64,000 nucleotides of DNA from Lachnospiraceae bacterium (lineage in GTDB: Bacteria; Bacillota; Clostridia; Lachnospirales; Lachnospiraceae), in contig JAILIS010000032.1 of NCBI GenBank assembly GCA_024695145.1, positions 346,798 to 410,797 on the forward strand, written 5' to 3'. The translations under genes were made by a program, and so were the position numbers. Shown piece after piece: positions 8,017 to 17,634 of the stretch. Below the pieces are notes generated by a model. The model was given only the letters and a program-made list of their open reading frames with translations. It did no database searches and had not been told where the DNA came from. Numbering within the stretch: the first letter of the stretch is position 1; each line of letters opens with the position of its first letter.

Positions 8017-9302
8017 GCGACAGAGACAAGAAACTGCTTATTTATCTTGGCGCACTTCTCATATTGGCGGCTGCATATTTTCTGGTAGGAAAACCCTTCC
8101 TTGACAAGATAGATGCTTTATCAAGTGAAAAAAATCAGCTCCGGAGTGAACTGTCAGCCAAACGGGATGCTTTTGAAAACAAGGCTGTATATACACAGGG
8201 AATAGAAGAATCAGCGGCAACCATTCAGAAGATAATGGATGAGTTTCCGGAGGATAACACAGATGAGAAATCCATCATGTTCCTGGCACATGCCGAAGCA
8301 GATGTCCCGGTGTGGTTCCCGTCAGTAAAGTTTGCCGAAGAGACCAAGAATATGATCACAAATGCCGAGGGCGAAGAAGGAGAGACTCAAAGCGCATCAG
8401 ATGTTGAAGCCGCAGCGGAACAGGAGGCTGTTGCCGCCGCTGAGGGGGAGACTGCCGAAGGCAGCGGAGCCGGAAGAGGAGATGAGACTGCAGCCGGCGA
8501 TACCGGAGAGACCGGAGGTAACGCCGGAGTCAGTGATCTGATATACCGGGACACTGAAATCGGTCTGACATTTGAGACCACTTATGACGGATTTAAGAAT
8601 CTGCTTGCATATATACGGGATTATGAAGACCGTATAGTGATCAAGGACATAGATGTTGCATACAATGAGAAGACAGGGCTGGCGACGGGAACTGTCGTGC
8701 TGTCGCAATATGCACTCCTTGGCCCCGGCCGTGTTCTTCCGGATGTTGAGACCGATGTAGAGGATTTCGGAACGGAAAATGTTTTCACAAACAATAATCA
8801 TGGCGGCTCGATACTGGATCTTATCGCAGAGATGTATACGGACTTCCTGGAAAAGATCCTTGGTGAAGTTCCGCAGGAAGCGCTTGATGAGATACAGACG
8901 GATTATTTTGTAAAGGTAAATGCCGTTACGGATAATACAAACGGAAAGACTGCAGGAAGGGCCGATGACTCAACGGAATCAACATATATAACGAGTTCAT
9001 CCAACAGCAACGAAGACGTGAACTTCAGAGTTTCCGGAGAAGACGGTGATTATTCCGTCACTTATAAAATAGGTGATGCAGAGTACACTGACAATATAAA
9101 GAAGAGCGGCGATACAAAGATCTATCTGCGTATAGTATCAACATCAAGAATGAGCGATGATGATGAGAGCGCCGTAACTGTCCATGCGATCAACAACTCG
9201 GATATTCCGCTTGTCATCAATATTGAAGGTGATGATGCCGAAAGACCGAGAGTCAGTGTAACGGAGAAAGTCGGCGAGGTGACAGTCAACGGAGAACGTT
9301 GA
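8013..9302 (+). CDS. pilO: PilO-like pilus alignment protein
   Basis: The 429-residue protein starts with a GTG overlapping the pilMN stop. It has one N-terminal transmembrane helix (about residues 9-26), then a coiled coil (about 30-70). A PilO-like ferredoxin fold is split by a long Ala/Glu/Gly low-complexity insert (about 115-170). The segment ETTYDGFKNLLAYIRDYEDR resembles PilO proteins. The C-terminal 170 residues are polar and extend well past a usual PilO (about 200 residues). It would pair with the PilN half of the upstream fusion to link the cytoplasmic PilM ring to the pilus pore across the thick wall. The family call rests on topology and gene order more than on sequence signature. 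Confidence 0.75.
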   Translation: MSDRDKKLLIYLGALLILAAAYFLVGKPFLDKIDALSSEKNQLRSELSAKRDAFENKAVYTQGIEESAATIQKIMDEFPEDNTDEKSIMFLAHAEADVPVWFPSVKFAEETKNMITNAEGEEGETQSASDVEAAAEQEAVAAAEGETAEGSGAGRGDETAAGDTGETGGNAGVSDLIYRDTEIGLTFETTYDGFKNLLAYIRDYEDRIVIKDIDVAYNEKTGLATGTVVLSQYALLGPGRVLPDVETDVEDFGTENVFTNNNHGGSILDLIAEMYTDFLEKILGEVPQEALDEIQTDYFVKVNAVTDNTNGKTAGRADDSTESTYITSSSNSNEDVNFRVSGEDGDYSVTYKIGDAEYTDNIKKSGDTKIYLRIVSTSRMSDDDESAVTVHAINNSDIPLVINIEGDDAERPRVSVTEKVGEVTVNGER

Positions 9303-9321
9303 TATAACTGACGGTTTGCAT

Positions 9322-10578
9322 ATGTTTGATAAACGAAGGTATATAAAATCAGACAAATTAAATAATTCGGGTTTTTCTCTTGTTGAACTGATAATCGTTG
9401 TCAGTATCCTTGCTATTGCTGCCATACCCCTTATGAAGTCGATGGGCATGACTGCAAGAGTTAATGCCAAGGCACAGTCCATACAAAATGCCACGAGCCT
9501 CGGAGAATCGATCATGGAGGAGGTAAAGAGTACTCCGATCGAAAAACTTCGTACTGATTCCAAATGGACCTTTACTGATAACGGGAGCAACTTTGTTCTT
9601 AAACAGACCGGAGTCAGTGCCACTCAGGGTGAGAAATTTGATGTGACGGTGACGATCGATAAGGCGACTTATTCCACACCGCTGCCCGAATCGAGCACAT
9701 CAAAAACCGATATCGTGACGGCGGCGAATGTAACAAAACTCCCGGTAATTGCCGAAATCGATGCAATGAGTCAGGCGGTATTTACGTCGGAAAAGGAATT
9801 CAACAAATACGATACCGAAGCGGTCAGTTATTTTAATGAGAAGATAGCGGATTATCCGACACATCAGGCAAGGATAGCCACAAAAACGATCAGTATAGTA
9901 AAAGACGAGATTTCCGGTTCCGATTTCGGGGTCACGGTAAAAGCAACAGTCAGATATACGGATGATAATTCAAACGAGTATGTAAGAGATCTTTATTCAG
10001 GCTCTTTTGTACGTCAGGAGCGATCTGACGGAACGATGAAACCTTTAGACAGCAACATATTCATTTTCTATAAGGTCGGTAAGATAACGGATTCGGATAA
10101 AGATACCCATACAACTCAGGCTGAGAGGGAGATAAGGGAGACGATAGAGATAACGGACAGCGGTAATTATACCGGTTTTGCCGATCCCGATATACCTAAT
10201 GCCTGCCATAAAGTGTATTTTATAGGTCAGGATACCGGGGATTCGATAGGACCGAAGTTAGTGATCAACGGTGAAACCATATTTGAAAACTATTCCGGTA
10301 TACCTGCAACTCCGATGCCGACTCCGACACCTCCCGCACCTGATGGAACCTTTATCGACGGAACCGTTACGTTTGGAAAAATCAAGTTTATATCGAATCT
10401 GACTTCTGCCGGGGCCGGGGGGCATATATACGAAGAGGATGCAAGAACAAGGGTATACGATATAACGGTAGATCTGTACAAGACCGGTGATACAACCCCG
10501 GTCACAACGCTCAATTCGACGAGAACCGAAGGGATAACACCGAGTCCCACACCAACACCAACACCTTCGCCTACATGA
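9322..10578 (+). CDS. Minor pilin-like protein with Pro/Thr-rich segments
   Basis: A class III prepilin signal is clear: SGFSLVELIIVVSILAIAAI near residues 16-35, with glutamate at mature position 5. At 418 residues it is far larger than the major pilin, as expected for a minor or tip pilin. Two Pro/Thr-rich tracts (PMPTPTPPAP near residue 332, and PSPTPTPTPSPT at the C terminus) flank a last domain and could be flexible wall-spanning or glycosylated linkers. I prefer ATG 9322 over TTG 9316. No strong ribosome binding site is visible, so translation may be coupled to pilO 19 bases upstream. The function is inferred from the signal and the cluster. Confidence 0.82.
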   Translation: MFDKRRYIKSDKLNNSGFSLVELIIVVSILAIAAIPLMKSMGMTARVNAKAQSIQNATSLGESIMEEVKSTPIEKLRTDSKWTFTDNGSNFVLKQTGVSATQGEKFDVTVTIDKATYSTPLPESSTSKTDIVTAANVTKLPVIAEIDAMSQAVFTSEKEFNKYDTEAVSYFNEKIADYPTHQARIATKTISIVKDEISGSDFGVTVKATVRYTDDNSNEYVRDLYSGSFVRQERSDGTMKPLDSNIFIFYKVGKITDSDKDTHTTQAEREIRETIEITDSGNYTGFADPDIPNACHKVYFIGQDTGDSIGPKLVINGETIFENYSGIPATPMPTPTPPAPDGTFIDGTVTFGKIKFISNLTSAGAGGHIYEEDARTRVYDITVDLYKTGDTTPVTTLNSTRTEGITPSPTPTPTPSPT

Positions 10579-10629
10579 TAGAACCGGCCGACAATGAGGC
10601 AACAGTAGAAGACGTTGACAGACGATCAC

Positions 10630-13383
10630 ATGAAAAGAAATAACTACGGACATAATAATATCGCATCCGGTAAAGACAGAGGTTCTACACTTATTACTGT
10701 AATAGTGGCCATTGCCTTTGTTACGATACTTGTGACCATAATTCTCGGGACAACCGTGGTCAATGTGAGAATGAAGGGCATAGACAGACGCACAAAAGAT
10801 GATTTTTACTATGCCGAAAAAGCACTTAACGATATTTATACCGGAATAGGATTGGAACTGGCAAATCTTGCCGGTGAAGAATATGAAAAAACATTTAAAA
10901 AAATCGGTATTGAAGAGCTGTCAGGTGATGATTTTAATATGGCGGAGACAGCAGAGAGGGATTTTCGAAAAAACTTTGTGAAGGAAGCCAAAAAAAAGAT
11001 TGACGGTCTTGATGGCGGTGTCGGTGACAACAAGATAAGCAAGGGATCTCTTACAGCGTATATTACCGGAAGCGGATTTCCGACAAGGGAAGTCAGAAAT
11101 GACGTTGATATAGTTTATCAAAAGAAAGATGGTTCGGCTGCAACAGAGTCTGACGCGGACAGAGTTGTACTAAAGGATGTAACCATTGTTGCTACCGATT
11201 CGTCCGGATACGAATCTGTTATTAGTGCAGATATTGTCATAAACATACCGACACTTGATTTTCTCGGAACGAATGTTGATGTTTCGGATTACGCGCTGAT
11301 CGCGGGGAAGGGTCTGTATATAACGGGAGACAGCACTGTAAACGGAAACGTATATGCCGGTGTGCATATGAATCCGACTCCTGTTCCTGCAGTAGATGCA
11401 CCTTTTCAGGAAAAGAACGATGATAAAACACATAAAGGTCTTGCGGGTGGTATTAATGTCAAAGGCGCAAAAGCTACTTTTAACGGTAACTATATCATCT
11501 CAAAAGGGGATATCAATCTGGCCCGTGTCAACGGAAAGGATACGAAACTTACGGTGTTGACACCTGCTGCAGGCGGTACTGCCAACCTGGCCAATCTGTG
11601 GTATACGTCACTGCGTACTATCAAGGGTGAGAATCCGGATGGAACTGATGAAGAGTTTGATATAGATATTAATGCCAATGTTTTTGCATTGAACGATCTG
11701 GTTATAAATGCCGATAACACTTCGGTAAAGATAAAGGGTAATTATTACGGATACAATGATAATACTCTTAAGAGCATATTGGGATATTCTGAAGATGCTT
11801 TTGAAGAAGCCAATAAAAAGAACTGGCGTGAAGATGCGATCAATTCTGCCATAATCATAAACGGTTCAAACGCTTCACTTGATATGAAAGAGATAAATAA
11901 CCTTGTGTTGATGGGAAAAGCATACATTGATTTCACATCAGATACAAGCACCACCGCATGGGAAAACGGTCAGGTTGTTCCGACAGCGGAAAGCGTTGCT
12001 CTTAAGACCAATCAGCAGCTTTACCTTGTGCCGCCGGATTTTCTTGACGGACCCAATCCTGTTGTTGGTGGGTCGGGAGTATTTAACATTCTTTCGACAG
12101 ATGATCTTAAAAAGTGGTTTGGATATGATTTCCTGGACACTGCAAAGATCCATGAAAAATACGAGGTTACTGCCGGCGACGGATCAAAGATATACTATGA
12201 CTATCTTGTGTTTAACGAGGCATCATGGGAGCCTGTGGAAATGTCATCTGTCTCAATGCTGCCGGAAGATACGGAAAATGAAAAATATATAGTTACCAAG
12301 AAAAACGGGTCTCCTGTTGTGATCAAGTATACAAAATCCGGTGATGAACTCGGAACCAGAGGTTCGATATCGTCAAAAGCCCTGTTTTTCCTAAAGATAA
12401 TGACATCCGAAGCGGCATATGAATATGCTTATTCACATGGTGATCCGGATGCTTCCATAGGGGATCCTGAAAAATTTAAGGAGTATAAGGAATCAAAAGC
12501 TGATCTTCAACCCTGCGCTTACAGATTATACAAACGTATAGATCGGTCGATGGGGTGGAATTACTTTAATCTTTCCAAGTGTGTTGTCGGGGATTCGGAT
12601 GCACCTGAGAACGCCCATTATTATGCAAAGAATGCCGTTATAAACTATGAAAAAGAAGGCTCTGATTTTCAAAGTAATGTACTGAACAATACTGACGGAA
12701 TGTTCAGATATATCAGTTATCCTCAGAGCCTTTACAACAGATACAAGTGGCTCTGTACCAGCCTTGACGGAAAAGAGGACATGTTACTTGAAGATGATCC
12801 CGGCGAGCCAAAGGATAATGTCGGTAATAATGAATGGAAGGTTGATACCGATGCCCCTTTCAGTAAATTTGTAAATGTTGCAAATATCGGATCAATGACG
12901 ATCGATGGAAGTAAATCCGCTGCCGGAACGGCAGGGCTCAAGCCCACCACGTTTGGAGTGGTTGTTGCTACAAACGGAAATCTGACTCTTGGTCCGACAA
13001 TCGGTGAGACGTTTAAAGGTGTTGCGATAGTTGACGGAAATATCACTGTTCCCTCAAGCGTAAAAGAAGTTGACGGGCTTCTTATGGCAACGGGAACGAT
13101 CACACTTGAGGGAAATACTGTCAACTATGACAGAGGTCTCATTCAGTCGAGGATTGAGAAAGAGATCAACATGGTCAAGAACAAAGAAACCGATACGACA
13201 GATGACTATAAAGGAAAAAAGGGATATATGGAATATTACCTTATCAGTTATCTTTCCAAACAGGATGGAACAAATCTTTTATATGACATAACTCCCGGTT
13301 CAAAGATAAGGCGGGACAGGGTAGAAGCGGATTATAACGAATTCATGCATTATGAGAACTGGCAGAAGGGAAGCAAAGATTAA
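10630..13383 (+). CDS. Large PilX-like pilin-family protein (917 residues)
   Basis: After a basic leader, the hydrophobic helix GSTLITVIVAIAFVTILVTI resembles the PilX/GspK type, which lacks the canonical FSLVE motif. The rest is very long. It contains short beta repeats with GxI/GxV signatures, for example IAGKGLYITGDSTVNGNVYA near residue 232, and later VDGNITV and ATGTITLEGN, suggesting a beta-solenoid. The protein at 54853 shares this helix-plus-repeat plan and is a likely paralogue. ATG 10630 is preferred over TTG 10615. It would be a tip or minor subunit. Large size and low family similarity leave the exact role open. Confidence 0.75.
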   Translation: MKRNNYGHNNIASGKDRGSTLITVIVAIAFVTILVTIILGTTVVNVRMKGIDRRTKDDFYYAEKALNDIYTGIGLELANLAGEEYEKTFKKIGIEELSGDDFNMAETAERDFRKNFVKEAKKKIDGLDGGVGDNKISKGSLTAYITGSGFPTREVRNDVDIVYQKKDGSAATESDADRVVLKDVTIVATDSSGYESVISADIVINIPTLDFLGTNVDVSDYALIAGKGLYITGDSTVNGNVYAGVHMNPTPVPAVDAPFQEKNDDKTHKGLAGGINVKGAKATFNGNYIISKGDINLARVNGKDTKLTVLTPAAGGTANLANLWYTSLRTIKGENPDGTDEEFDIDINANVFALNDLVINADNTSVKIKGNYYGYNDNTLKSILGYSEDAFEEANKKNWREDAINSAIIINGSNASLDMKEINNLVLMGKAYIDFTSDTSTTAWENGQVVPTAESVALKTNQQLYLVPPDFLDGPNPVVGGSGVFNILSTDDLKKWFGYDFLDTAKIHEKYEVTAGDGSKIYYDYLVFNEASWEPVEMSSVSMLPEDTENEKYIVTKKNGSPVVIKYTKSGDELGTRGSISSKALFFLKIMTSEAAYEYAYSHGDPDASIGDPEKFKEYKESKADLQPCAYRLYKRIDRSMGWNYFNLSKCVVGDSDAPENAHYYAKNAVINYEKEGSDFQSNVLNNTDGMFRYISYPQSLYNRYKWLCTSLDGKEDMLLEDDPGEPKDNVGNNEWKVDTDAPFSKFVNVANIGSMTIDGSKSAAGTAGLKPTTFGVVVATNGNLTLGPTIGETFKGVAIVDGNITVPSSVKEVDGLLMATGTITLEGNTVNYDRGLIQSRIEKEINMVKNKETDTTDDYKGKKGYMEYYLISYLSKQDGTNLLYDITPGSKIRRDRVEADYNEFMHYENWQKGSKD

Positions 13384-13425
13384 TACCGGAGTAAAAGGTA
13401 TTGTCAGAGTAAGCGGAGAGATTAT

Positions 13426-13956
13426 TTGAACGACAGGCGTTTGAACAGAAACAGAATGATGAATGATGACCGCGGCATATCACTTGTCGAATTGATCGTA
13501 GTTATCGCTATTATGGCTGTTATGGTGGGGATCACTTCATTTGCTGTCGGAATGATGTTTTCGAGAGATGCCAATTACGTTGCTGTCCGTATCGACGATG
13601 AAATGACTGAAGCCAGGACGCTAGCAATGTCAAAAGCCGGAAAGTTCAGATATGAGTTTCATATAGATTCCGATCCGAAGAACAGTTACGTCAGAATAAT
13701 CGATCTTGACAATCCTGATCCTCCTGTAAGAAACGTACCGCTCAATAAAAGTGTCACGGTAAAAGTTAACGGTGCGGCCGCGAGTGACTTTTCGCTCATG
13801 TTTGATAAAGCAAAGGGTAATGTGATCCAGGTCAACGGATCGGATTCTGCCATAGAGAAAGTATATACCATAGAGGTTACCTCAGTAAGGAATACTTCGA
13901 AGGTTAAAACCGTTTCTCTTATAACGACTACAGGACGGCATTATACGGATAAGTGA
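13426..13956 (+). CDS. Minor pilin, GspH/FimT-like
   Basis: The 176-residue protein has the prepilin motif RGISLVELIVVIAIMAVMVG with glutamate at mature position 5 and a short beta-rich C-terminal domain, the size and plan of GspH/FimT-type minor pseudopilins. A TTG start at 13426 is supported by GGAGAG 7 bases upstream. An internal ATG at 13456 would also keep a functional leader. It sits between the 917-residue protein and another prepilin, six bases before the next start, so these minor subunits are probably made together and prime fibre assembly. Confidence 0.85.
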   Translation: MNDRRLNRNRMMNDDRGISLVELIVVIAIMAVMVGITSFAVGMMFSRDANYVAVRIDDEMTEARTLAMSKAGKFRYEFHIDSDPKNSYVRIIDLDNPDPPVRNVPLNKSVTVKVNGAAASDFSLMFDKAKGNVIQVNGSDSAIEKVYTIEVTSVRNTSKVKTVSLITTTGRHYTDK

Positions 13957-13962
13957 TGTTCA

Positions 13963-14793
13963 ATGAGTAAAGATCCAGGCATATGCAAACTGAATAACAG
14001 AGGATTGTCTCTTGTCGAGCTGATAGTTGCAATTTCGATCGGCGTTATTGTATCCGCGTCTATCGCCGGACTGCTTACATTTTCCATCAGGATGTATCGT
14101 AATGAAAGTGCCAATACGTCCATCCAGTATGAGCTTCAGTCGAACATTAATATGATAATGGATGAGATAATGGGTTCCCAGACGATTCTTGTAATACAGA
14201 ACAGCGCTGCAGAAATAGGACATGTAAATACTGAAGGATCCGTAAAATCTCCATATACAAGATGTGCATTGTTTGGTAAGTTTGAAAGCATTATCGAAGA
14301 GGGCACTTCAAAAGTGAAATTTAACGGTGTGGTTTTTGTCTCAAATATGGAATCGGATTCTGCCGATGGAAGGTTTAAGGTCTATATGAACAGAGTCAGT
14401 GATATAGTAGGGACAGATCCAAAAGCTGTTGCAAAAAGCTGTTATGACACGGTCAAAGGCGCATTTTCAACTTCTCCGAACCCGTATCTTTTGGGGGAAG
14501 ATCTGGTTCAGTTTGTGATCGAGCCGGATCCTGAAGGAATCTGTTTTGATGAATCTGAGATGACGTACACAAACCCGATACCTGTCAAAGTGGAACTGAG
14601 TTTTGAAAGGGACGGCTGGGGAAGCAAGAAATACAAGAAACATGTTAATGATGTTACTTATCTGAGGAATATGGTGGACGATATACATCAGGGCGGCACA
14701 GATATTCCAAATGTATATATAGGAACGCTTACAGGCGATAATATTGAAGCTACGGTATACAAAGAGTATATGGTCGAAAAGAAGAAGGATTAG
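13963..14793 (+). CDS. Minor pilin, PilW/GspJ-like
   Basis: The prepilin site is RGLSLVELIVAISIGVIVSA, with glutamate 5 and a leader of about 17 residues. At 276 residues with a large beta-rich distal domain it matches the size class of PilW/GspJ minor pilins. Two cysteines (RCALFG and KSCYDTV) lie in the distal domain and may be bonded. Start ATG 13963 is 6 bases after the previous stop. It is likely part of an initiation complex with the FimT-like and PilX-like neighbours. Confidence 0.83.
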   Translation: MSKDPGICKLNNRGLSLVELIVAISIGVIVSASIAGLLTFSIRMYRNESANTSIQYELQSNINMIMDEIMGSQTILVIQNSAAEIGHVNTEGSVKSPYTRCALFGKFESIIEEGTSKVKFNGVVFVSNMESDSADGRFKVYMNRVSDIVGTDPKAVAKSCYDTVKGAFSTSPNPYLLGEDLVQFVIEPDPEGICFDESEMTYTNPIPVKVELSFERDGWGSKKYKKHVNDVTYLRNMVDDIHQGGTDIPNVYIGTLTGDNIEATVYKEYMVEKKKD

Positions 14794-14801
14794 GTGAGCA
14801 T

Positions 14802-17630
14802 ATGAAGAGATATGTTTTACAGATGATAGCTGCATTTATGATAATCAGCATGTCCGTAGCAGATGCGTCAATGTATTTAAAATATGTGGCTCTTGATGAA
14901 AGACAACTGACAGGGCACGATCAGTATGTCGTTGAAGAGCATGAGATTGAGACTGCGATGGCAGATGGAGATTTTGGTGCGGAGAATACGGATGGGGAAA
15001 ACCCTGAAGACGGAAACGTCGAGTTATCAGAAGGGAAAAGCCTGTTTAACATTCTTGAGATCTATCCCACCGAGAAAAAAGCTCTGATAGGTTATTTGAT
15101 AAGCGGATGTGAACCGGTTGTAAAGCGTGATGGTTCTAAAGTAAAACCTATCAGGGACCCTTCGACAAACAATATTATAGTTTCAGAAGCACAGTTGAGG
15201 GAAGCATATATGGATGCTTTGGTAAACAAAGCTCCGGGTACTAACGAAGCAAACAGGACTAATAACAGCCCGCAACTTGTCAGGGATATTGTGTGGAATT
15301 TCACTTCCAAGCTTGCTGAATGCGGTTTTTCAGACGCTCTTGTTTTTGATGCAAACGGAAATACGTTTCGAGGGTGTTATAAATATGTCGGAAAAGATAT
15401 GGGTGTATTTGCGGAGGGCGGTAAAAACTCTGACGGGGACAAAATAATGTACTCCCGGTTTTATGACTATGATCCTTCAAAAGATTACGGATATATTTTT
15501 GTGTACAATTCGGAACCGACAGGAGACAAGGATATAGCCGTCAGTAATCATAAAAGAATAAAATATACCAATAACGACAGGTTTATCAGGGATTATATAG
15601 GTAAAACCGATGATGAATCCGTAAAAAACTGGAAGGATGCACATGTAGTAGAGATAACGACACGAACGCCCGTCAGTGTTACGTTGGAGGATATAGAACG
15701 CGCAGATCTTATCCTGGTCAATAATGGTAATAATATGAACAGTTATACGTATGCTCTTGAAATGTATAACCAGATGACGGGAGCAGCCAACATTAATCAG
15801 GATAATGATCTGATGTTTTCGGCTGATCTGGATTTCAATGATTTTGTTGACTCAAGTGGCGTCAGTCGTCCGGGATTCGAAAAAGTTCTCAGAATCTATG
15901 AAAGAGTGGCAATAAGGAAAGATGTGGCTTTTTCGGCCAGTGTAAATGCATACCGGCCAAACTGGAACAATAGAAAAGTGATAGACACAAACATGCGTAA
16001 ATTAATGTGTATGCTTTTCTTTGTAGTGAAAAGAGATGACATGAGACCGGGAGCAGGACGTGAATTTTTCCAGGATTTTATTAAGAGATATACAAGTGAA
16101 CCCGGAAACTACCTGGCAGATGGAGGCAAAAAAGGACCAAACGACAGCGGAAAGAAAACGTATTGGGATCTGAGGACCGAAAACGAAAAATATATCGCCC
16201 CTTCGCTCAGGGACAAACCTTATCCTTTTATGCACTATCATTTTGATTGGCTTGAAACTCATCCGGGTCACCCGTTGACAACTAACATTGATAATGCCGT
16301 ATCAGGAGGACATTTCGAAGACGGAATCCTTGTAAAAGAAAATGATCACGACAAGATCTTTAGAAGAACTATCAGACGACAGCATGAATCATATTATAAA
16401 AATGCTGGGATTGCAAAAAAGTCCAATGATAATCCCGATGGGTATTACTACAGTCAGCAAAGGACTGCGGTGGGGGATGAACTTGTTCAGGATTCTCAGG
16501 CATTCGACCATCCATGGTGCCTTGACGGATATGAATCCATGTCCAATACTACTGACTACACGTATATTGATGATGATGGTACTCTTGTCAGAAGTGATGA
16601 GTATTCCGGAGATAATGGATATTGGTTTAAAGCCGATTATGATGATGGAAATAACTGGTATGCATTTAAGAAGATCACCTGGGACAGACAGACCTGGTCG
16701 GCATGGCCGTGGGACGGAGATGCAAACGGTGCGTTTAAGGAGTGGCTGCTGAAAAAGGGCACAACAGTTGACAGGAATGGCAGTGAACAGGGAAATATGC
16801 ATTTGTGGTATGACTACTATGATGATAATTTCAGCCCTTATAAGTACAGAACACTGGATGATCCGTCACCTAATCAGCAGTTTGAGAATCAGGTACTTAT
16901 GGGTGAGACTCAAATGCTTAAAGGTGATGAACTGGGGAAGATCCTTGAAAAAAGGGAAGTCAAGCGTGAGATTACAGATCCAACACATGTGGTTGAAAAA
17001 ACGAAACGTGATTATTATTATTCCATGAATATTCTCAATGGTGACGGAGGATTTGTAGACAGAGAACATAACAAGATCAAAAACAAAACCTTGTATTATA
17101 ATGAGTATGAGCTTAAAGATATTCGTTCTTTTGAGGAAAAATCGGAGAATGCCGGAAAATCCTACATACCGATCAAAATCCGTATTGTAACATCATGTAA
17201 AATAAAAGATATTACTGTTGAAATTCAGGGGCATAACAAAATAGTTTATAGTTTTGAAAAGGATATAACAAATGATGATCTGTCGTTTGAAGCCTCCGGA
17301 AAAGATGGTGGGGTTCCCACAAGTAAGAAACTAAAACTGGAAAGAAAAGCCGGAACTTACAACGAAACTACCGGAGAGCCGATAGATGAGAACGGAGATC
17401 CGTTTGAAACAGGCGGACACGAACCAAAGTACACCTTTGAAGGCAGTATCTACGATCTGGATTTCGGCAAATATGCCACATATGATTCCGCTTCGGATAC
17501 ATATACGGGAAAAAGAAATACGAAAGTCACTGTAAAGATGAATGTGTATCTTCCCAATGGAAAAGTATGTGATAAACCGGCAGAAGATACGATTACTGTT
17601 GTCAGAAGAGATTTCTTTATGCTTGACTGA
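14802..17630 (+). CDS. Large exported protein, DUF5057-like, end of pilus operon
   Basis: The 942-residue protein has one N-terminal hydrophobic segment (about residues 5-28, ending near ADASMYLKY) that could be a signal peptide or anchor. An acidic linker follows, then a long ectodomain. The stretch SLFNILEIYPTEKKALIGYL at the start of that domain recalls DUF5057 proteins of Lachnospiraceae, an identification made from memory. It lacks the FSLVE prepilin motif. Trp- and Asp-rich segments (about 540-640) and a C-terminal beta domain (about 770-935) are visible. It is the last gene of the operon, 8 bases after the PilW-like gene, and ends 4 bases from the convergent transglutaminase gene. A pilus-associated surface role, for example a tip adhesin, is inference. 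Confidence 0.65.
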   Translation: MKRYVLQMIAAFMIISMSVADASMYLKYVALDERQLTGHDQYVVEEHEIETAMADGDFGAENTDGENPEDGNVELSEGKSLFNILEIYPTEKKALIGYLISGCEPVVKRDGSKVKPIRDPSTNNIIVSEAQLREAYMDALVNKAPGTNEANRTNNSPQLVRDIVWNFTSKLAECGFSDALVFDANGNTFRGCYKYVGKDMGVFAEGGKNSDGDKIMYSRFYDYDPSKDYGYIFVYNSEPTGDKDIAVSNHKRIKYTNNDRFIRDYIGKTDDESVKNWKDAHVVEITTRTPVSVTLEDIERADLILVNNGNNMNSYTYALEMYNQMTGAANINQDNDLMFSADLDFNDFVDSSGVSRPGFEKVLRIYERVAIRKDVAFSASVNAYRPNWNNRKVIDTNMRKLMCMLFFVVKRDDMRPGAGREFFQDFIKRYTSEPGNYLADGGKKGPNDSGKKTYWDLRTENEKYIAPSLRDKPYPFMHYHFDWLETHPGHPLTTNIDNAVSGGHFEDGILVKENDHDKIFRRTIRRQHESYYKNAGIAKKSNDNPDGYYYSQQRTAVGDELVQDSQAFDHPWCLDGYESMSNTTDYTYIDDDGTLVRSDEYSGDNGYWFKADYDDGNNWYAFKKITWDRQTWSAWPWDGDANGAFKEWLLKKGTTVDRNGSEQGNMHLWYDYYDDNFSPYKYRTLDDPSPNQQFENQVLMGETQMLKGDELGKILEKREVKREITDPTHVVEKTKRDYYYSMNILNGDGGFVDREHNKIKNKTLYYNEYELKDIRSFEEKSENAGKSYIPIKIRIVTSCKIKDITVEIQGHNKIVYSFEKDITNDDLSFEASGKDGGVPTSKKLKLERKAGTYNETTGEPIDENGDPFETGGHEPKYTFEGSIYDLDFGKYATYDSASDTYTGKRNTKVTVKMNVYLPNGKVCDKPAEDTITVVRRDFFMLD

Positions 17631-17634
17631 TCTC

